Below are positions 62,593 through 64,000 of a stretch of 64,000 nt of DNA, piece by piece. A program made the position numbers and the translations under genes. Every line of letters begins with the position of its first letter. Position 1 is the stretch's first letter. The notes under the pieces are model-generated. The model was not told the origin of the DNA. It ran no database searches and saw only the letters and a list, made by a program, of their open reading frames with translations. The DNA comes from Austropuccinia psidii (taxonomy: Eukaryota; Basidiomycota; Pucciniomycetes; Pucciniales; Sphaerophragmiaceae), in contig JALGQZ010000002.1 of the NCBI GenBank assembly GCA_023105745.1, forward strand, positions 40,655,997 through 40,719,996, in the 5' to 3' direction.

Positions 62593-63600
62593 GTAATTTT
62601 ACTACTTTTGAGATAAAGTAGAACCTCTTAAATCAATTCAATTTCATCAAGATACATATACAACTAAAATCAAACCCATCAACAACCTCAACTAAATTAT
62701 TTAACATAATCAGCAACATTTTTACATCCCTATTCACATTAATCACCTATCCATTCATAAGCTATAAGTAACAATTTTCATATTATACTGGAAATATATT
62801 TCTTTCAGTAATAAGCTATCACCAAATTAATAACTTTACATTAATTTAATACTACTCCTATGCTACAATCAATATTCAAAACCAACAGCTCACCAGTGTA
62901 TGAGACCAAAGAGTTTGTTGAAATAATAAGATATAAACTTATTATTTTTTATAACCTCACAAAACATCCCACATATTATACTACAGTAGTTGAATTTTTT
63001 AGGTTATATATATAGCTCAACACCCAGTCAATTTAACTTATTTTACCTGAATATATTTCAAGTTATTTTTGCCTTCATAATCATATACTGTTATAAGTGA
63101 TATCACATGCTATTTATTTCTCTCTCATATTTTAACTGTCTGTACTATTTCACTTAAAAAAAAAAACCATAATATATATATATATATAAGAGTTTTTTTT
63201 GTATTGTTTAATAGTAAGAAGTGTGTTCTTCTTTCTTTTTCTTTATTTCATTTACTATTTTTTGTATACTTATTTTGGTGTAATCCAACCAGATTTTCTG
63301 GAAGTTTCAAAAAGTATTTATTTGTTAAGGTTTTTAAGTAACCATTTTTTTCAAGTAGAGCAAAGTCTGATTAGAGATTGTTGAGTCTAATATTTTCTGA
63401 TCAAGACACTATCAATAATAAAAATTGATTTGGTGAACTCAGGAAAGATAACTTAGCATATTAGGAAGGGCAGTCCAGATTATTCTAGCACACAAGCAGA
63501 GAAAGGGTTACAAGTATCAGACAGCAATTCAAAATGTTTTCTTGTAATTTCCCCTTCCAGGTACTGCCTCATTTTATCCCCACACAGAGGAGTTCCCACA
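61401..63600 (+). repeat. LTR of the third retrotransposon family, with an internal inverted piece (copy 2)
   Basis: Starts TGTGGTATACC at 61,401. A plausible LTR end, GTTCCCACA, lies at 63,592-63,600, two bases before a TGG that starts a primer-binding-site-like sequence. A TATA-like GAATATAAATAG is near 62,218. The stretch 62,643-63,253 is the reverse complement of 56,534-57,144, so one copy has suffered an inversion inside the LTR. If the ends are right the LTR is about 2.2 kb; the 3' LTR lies outside the window. Confidence 0.45.
62643..63253 (-). repeat. Inverted copy of 56,534-57,144
   Basis: Reads TTTCATCAAGATACATATAC at its left and GAAGTGTGTTCTTCTTTC near its right end, the reverse complements of sequences at about 57,144 and 56,560. 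About 0.6 kb and nearly identical by eye. The plus-strand frame at 63,199-63,384 straddles its end and is not supported as a gene. Confidence 0.9.
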
Positions 63601-63602
63601 TA

Positions 63603-63620
63603 TGGTGTCCCAACAGTGGT
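63603..63620 (+). promoter_or_regulatory. Candidate primer-binding site of the third retrotransposon
   Basis: TGGTGTCCCAACAGTGGT two bases after a CCCACA that can serve as LTR end. Position and TGG start fit a tRNA primer-binding site; the tRNA is unknown. Confidence 0.5.
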
Positions 63621-63699
63621 GGGCAGGTAAGAATATAATCAGAATACCTTCAGCTTGATCTTAAAAATAATAATAATAATAAATAAATACATTTTTGAA

Positions 63700-64000
63700 A
63701 ACTGGAACCAAACAATTTTACATATAAGAAGGAAACATCATCATCTCCCCATTCATCATCAAAAGCCTCATCTGGATCATATCATTACTATTACCCATTA
63801 AAACAATTTACACCACCAGGACAGGAATCACAAGTAGATTCTAGCTTACTGGTTTCCACCCCAAAAACAAGGAATAAGGAAGAGGAAAGGTTGAAAGAAT
63901 CCTTTTGAAGCCTTATTCAAGACTTCAAAAGTAGAAAGAAGAAAGAAGGGAAATTTGAAGGAAGATCCTACAAAATAGAACAAATGGAACAGTCAACATC
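63700..64000 (+). pseudogene. Start of a gag-like reading frame, cut by the window end
   Basis: A plus-strand frame reads FTYKKETSSSPHSSSKASSG, then YYYPLKQFTPPGQESQVDSS, then a TGA near 63,906, then IQDFKSRKKKEGKFEGRSY and MEQST to the window end. The Ser/Pro/Lys-rich style and the position just after the primer-binding site fit the N-terminus of Gag. The TGA could be a decayed CGA. No ATG was found upstream in this frame within the coding-like part. Confidence 0.45.

Overview
The window looks like nuclear DNA of a rust fungus (Pucciniales). It is very AT-rich and packed with transposons. My recollection is that the Ty3/gypsy polyproteins seen here resemble families that are very abundant in Austropuccinia psidii (myrtle rust); that is memory, not a search result. 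Only one gene appears to be an intact host gene: a five-exon VAP/Scs2-type ER-membrane protein on the minus strand (47,085-48,615). It sits in a stretch that keeps CpG dinucleotides. Almost everything else is mobile DNA, CpG-poor, with many stop codons of the type left by C-to-T change.

Layout, left to right. 1-3,784: 5' end of one Ty3/gypsy element (family A, minus strand: gag remnant, primer-binding site, LTR), apparently inserted into a second, heavily decayed Ty3/gypsy element (family B, 3,798-10,591). 10,592-16,115: AT-rich spacer with traces of one degenerate spliced gene. 16,116-21,929: a PIF/Harbinger-type DNA transposon with 26-bp terminal inverted repeats and a 3-bp target duplication. 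It carries three broken genes: a DDE transposase (+), a TET/JBP-like 2-oxoglutarate/Fe(II) dioxygenase (-), and a spliced accessory protein of the kind that partners Harbinger transposases (-). 24,151-34,182: a nearly complete family-B Ty3/gypsy element (LTR, polypurine tract, one gag-pol frame with only three stops, primer-binding site, LTR) flanked by a perfect ATAGT target duplication. 36,430-37,368: a large (AAAAAAT)n array. 39,007-45,177: a Mutator-like (MULE) transposon whose protein combines a transposase, a SWIM-like segment and an OTU-type cysteine protease, interrupted by a family-B solo LTR (42,825-44,672). 47,085-49,700: the VAP gene and its repeat-rich upstream region. 51,311-62,592: two copies of a >5 kb segment (homopolymer-rich DNA, truncated MULE, LTR of a third retrotransposon) in direct orientation, with a 0.6-kb piece inverted after the second copy. 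63,600-64,000: primer-binding site and the start of a gag-like reading frame on the plus strand, running off the window.

How the parts relate: the region is a nested transposon cluster around one housekeeping gene. The most unusual item is the TET-like dioxygenase gene inside the Harbinger element. TET/JBP enzymes oxidise methylated bases. In a genome whose transposons look CpG-depleted, a transposon carrying such an enzyme suggests a self-encoded means of escaping DNA-methylation silencing. This copy is dead (stops, altered key residues), so the idea must be tested on intact relatives.
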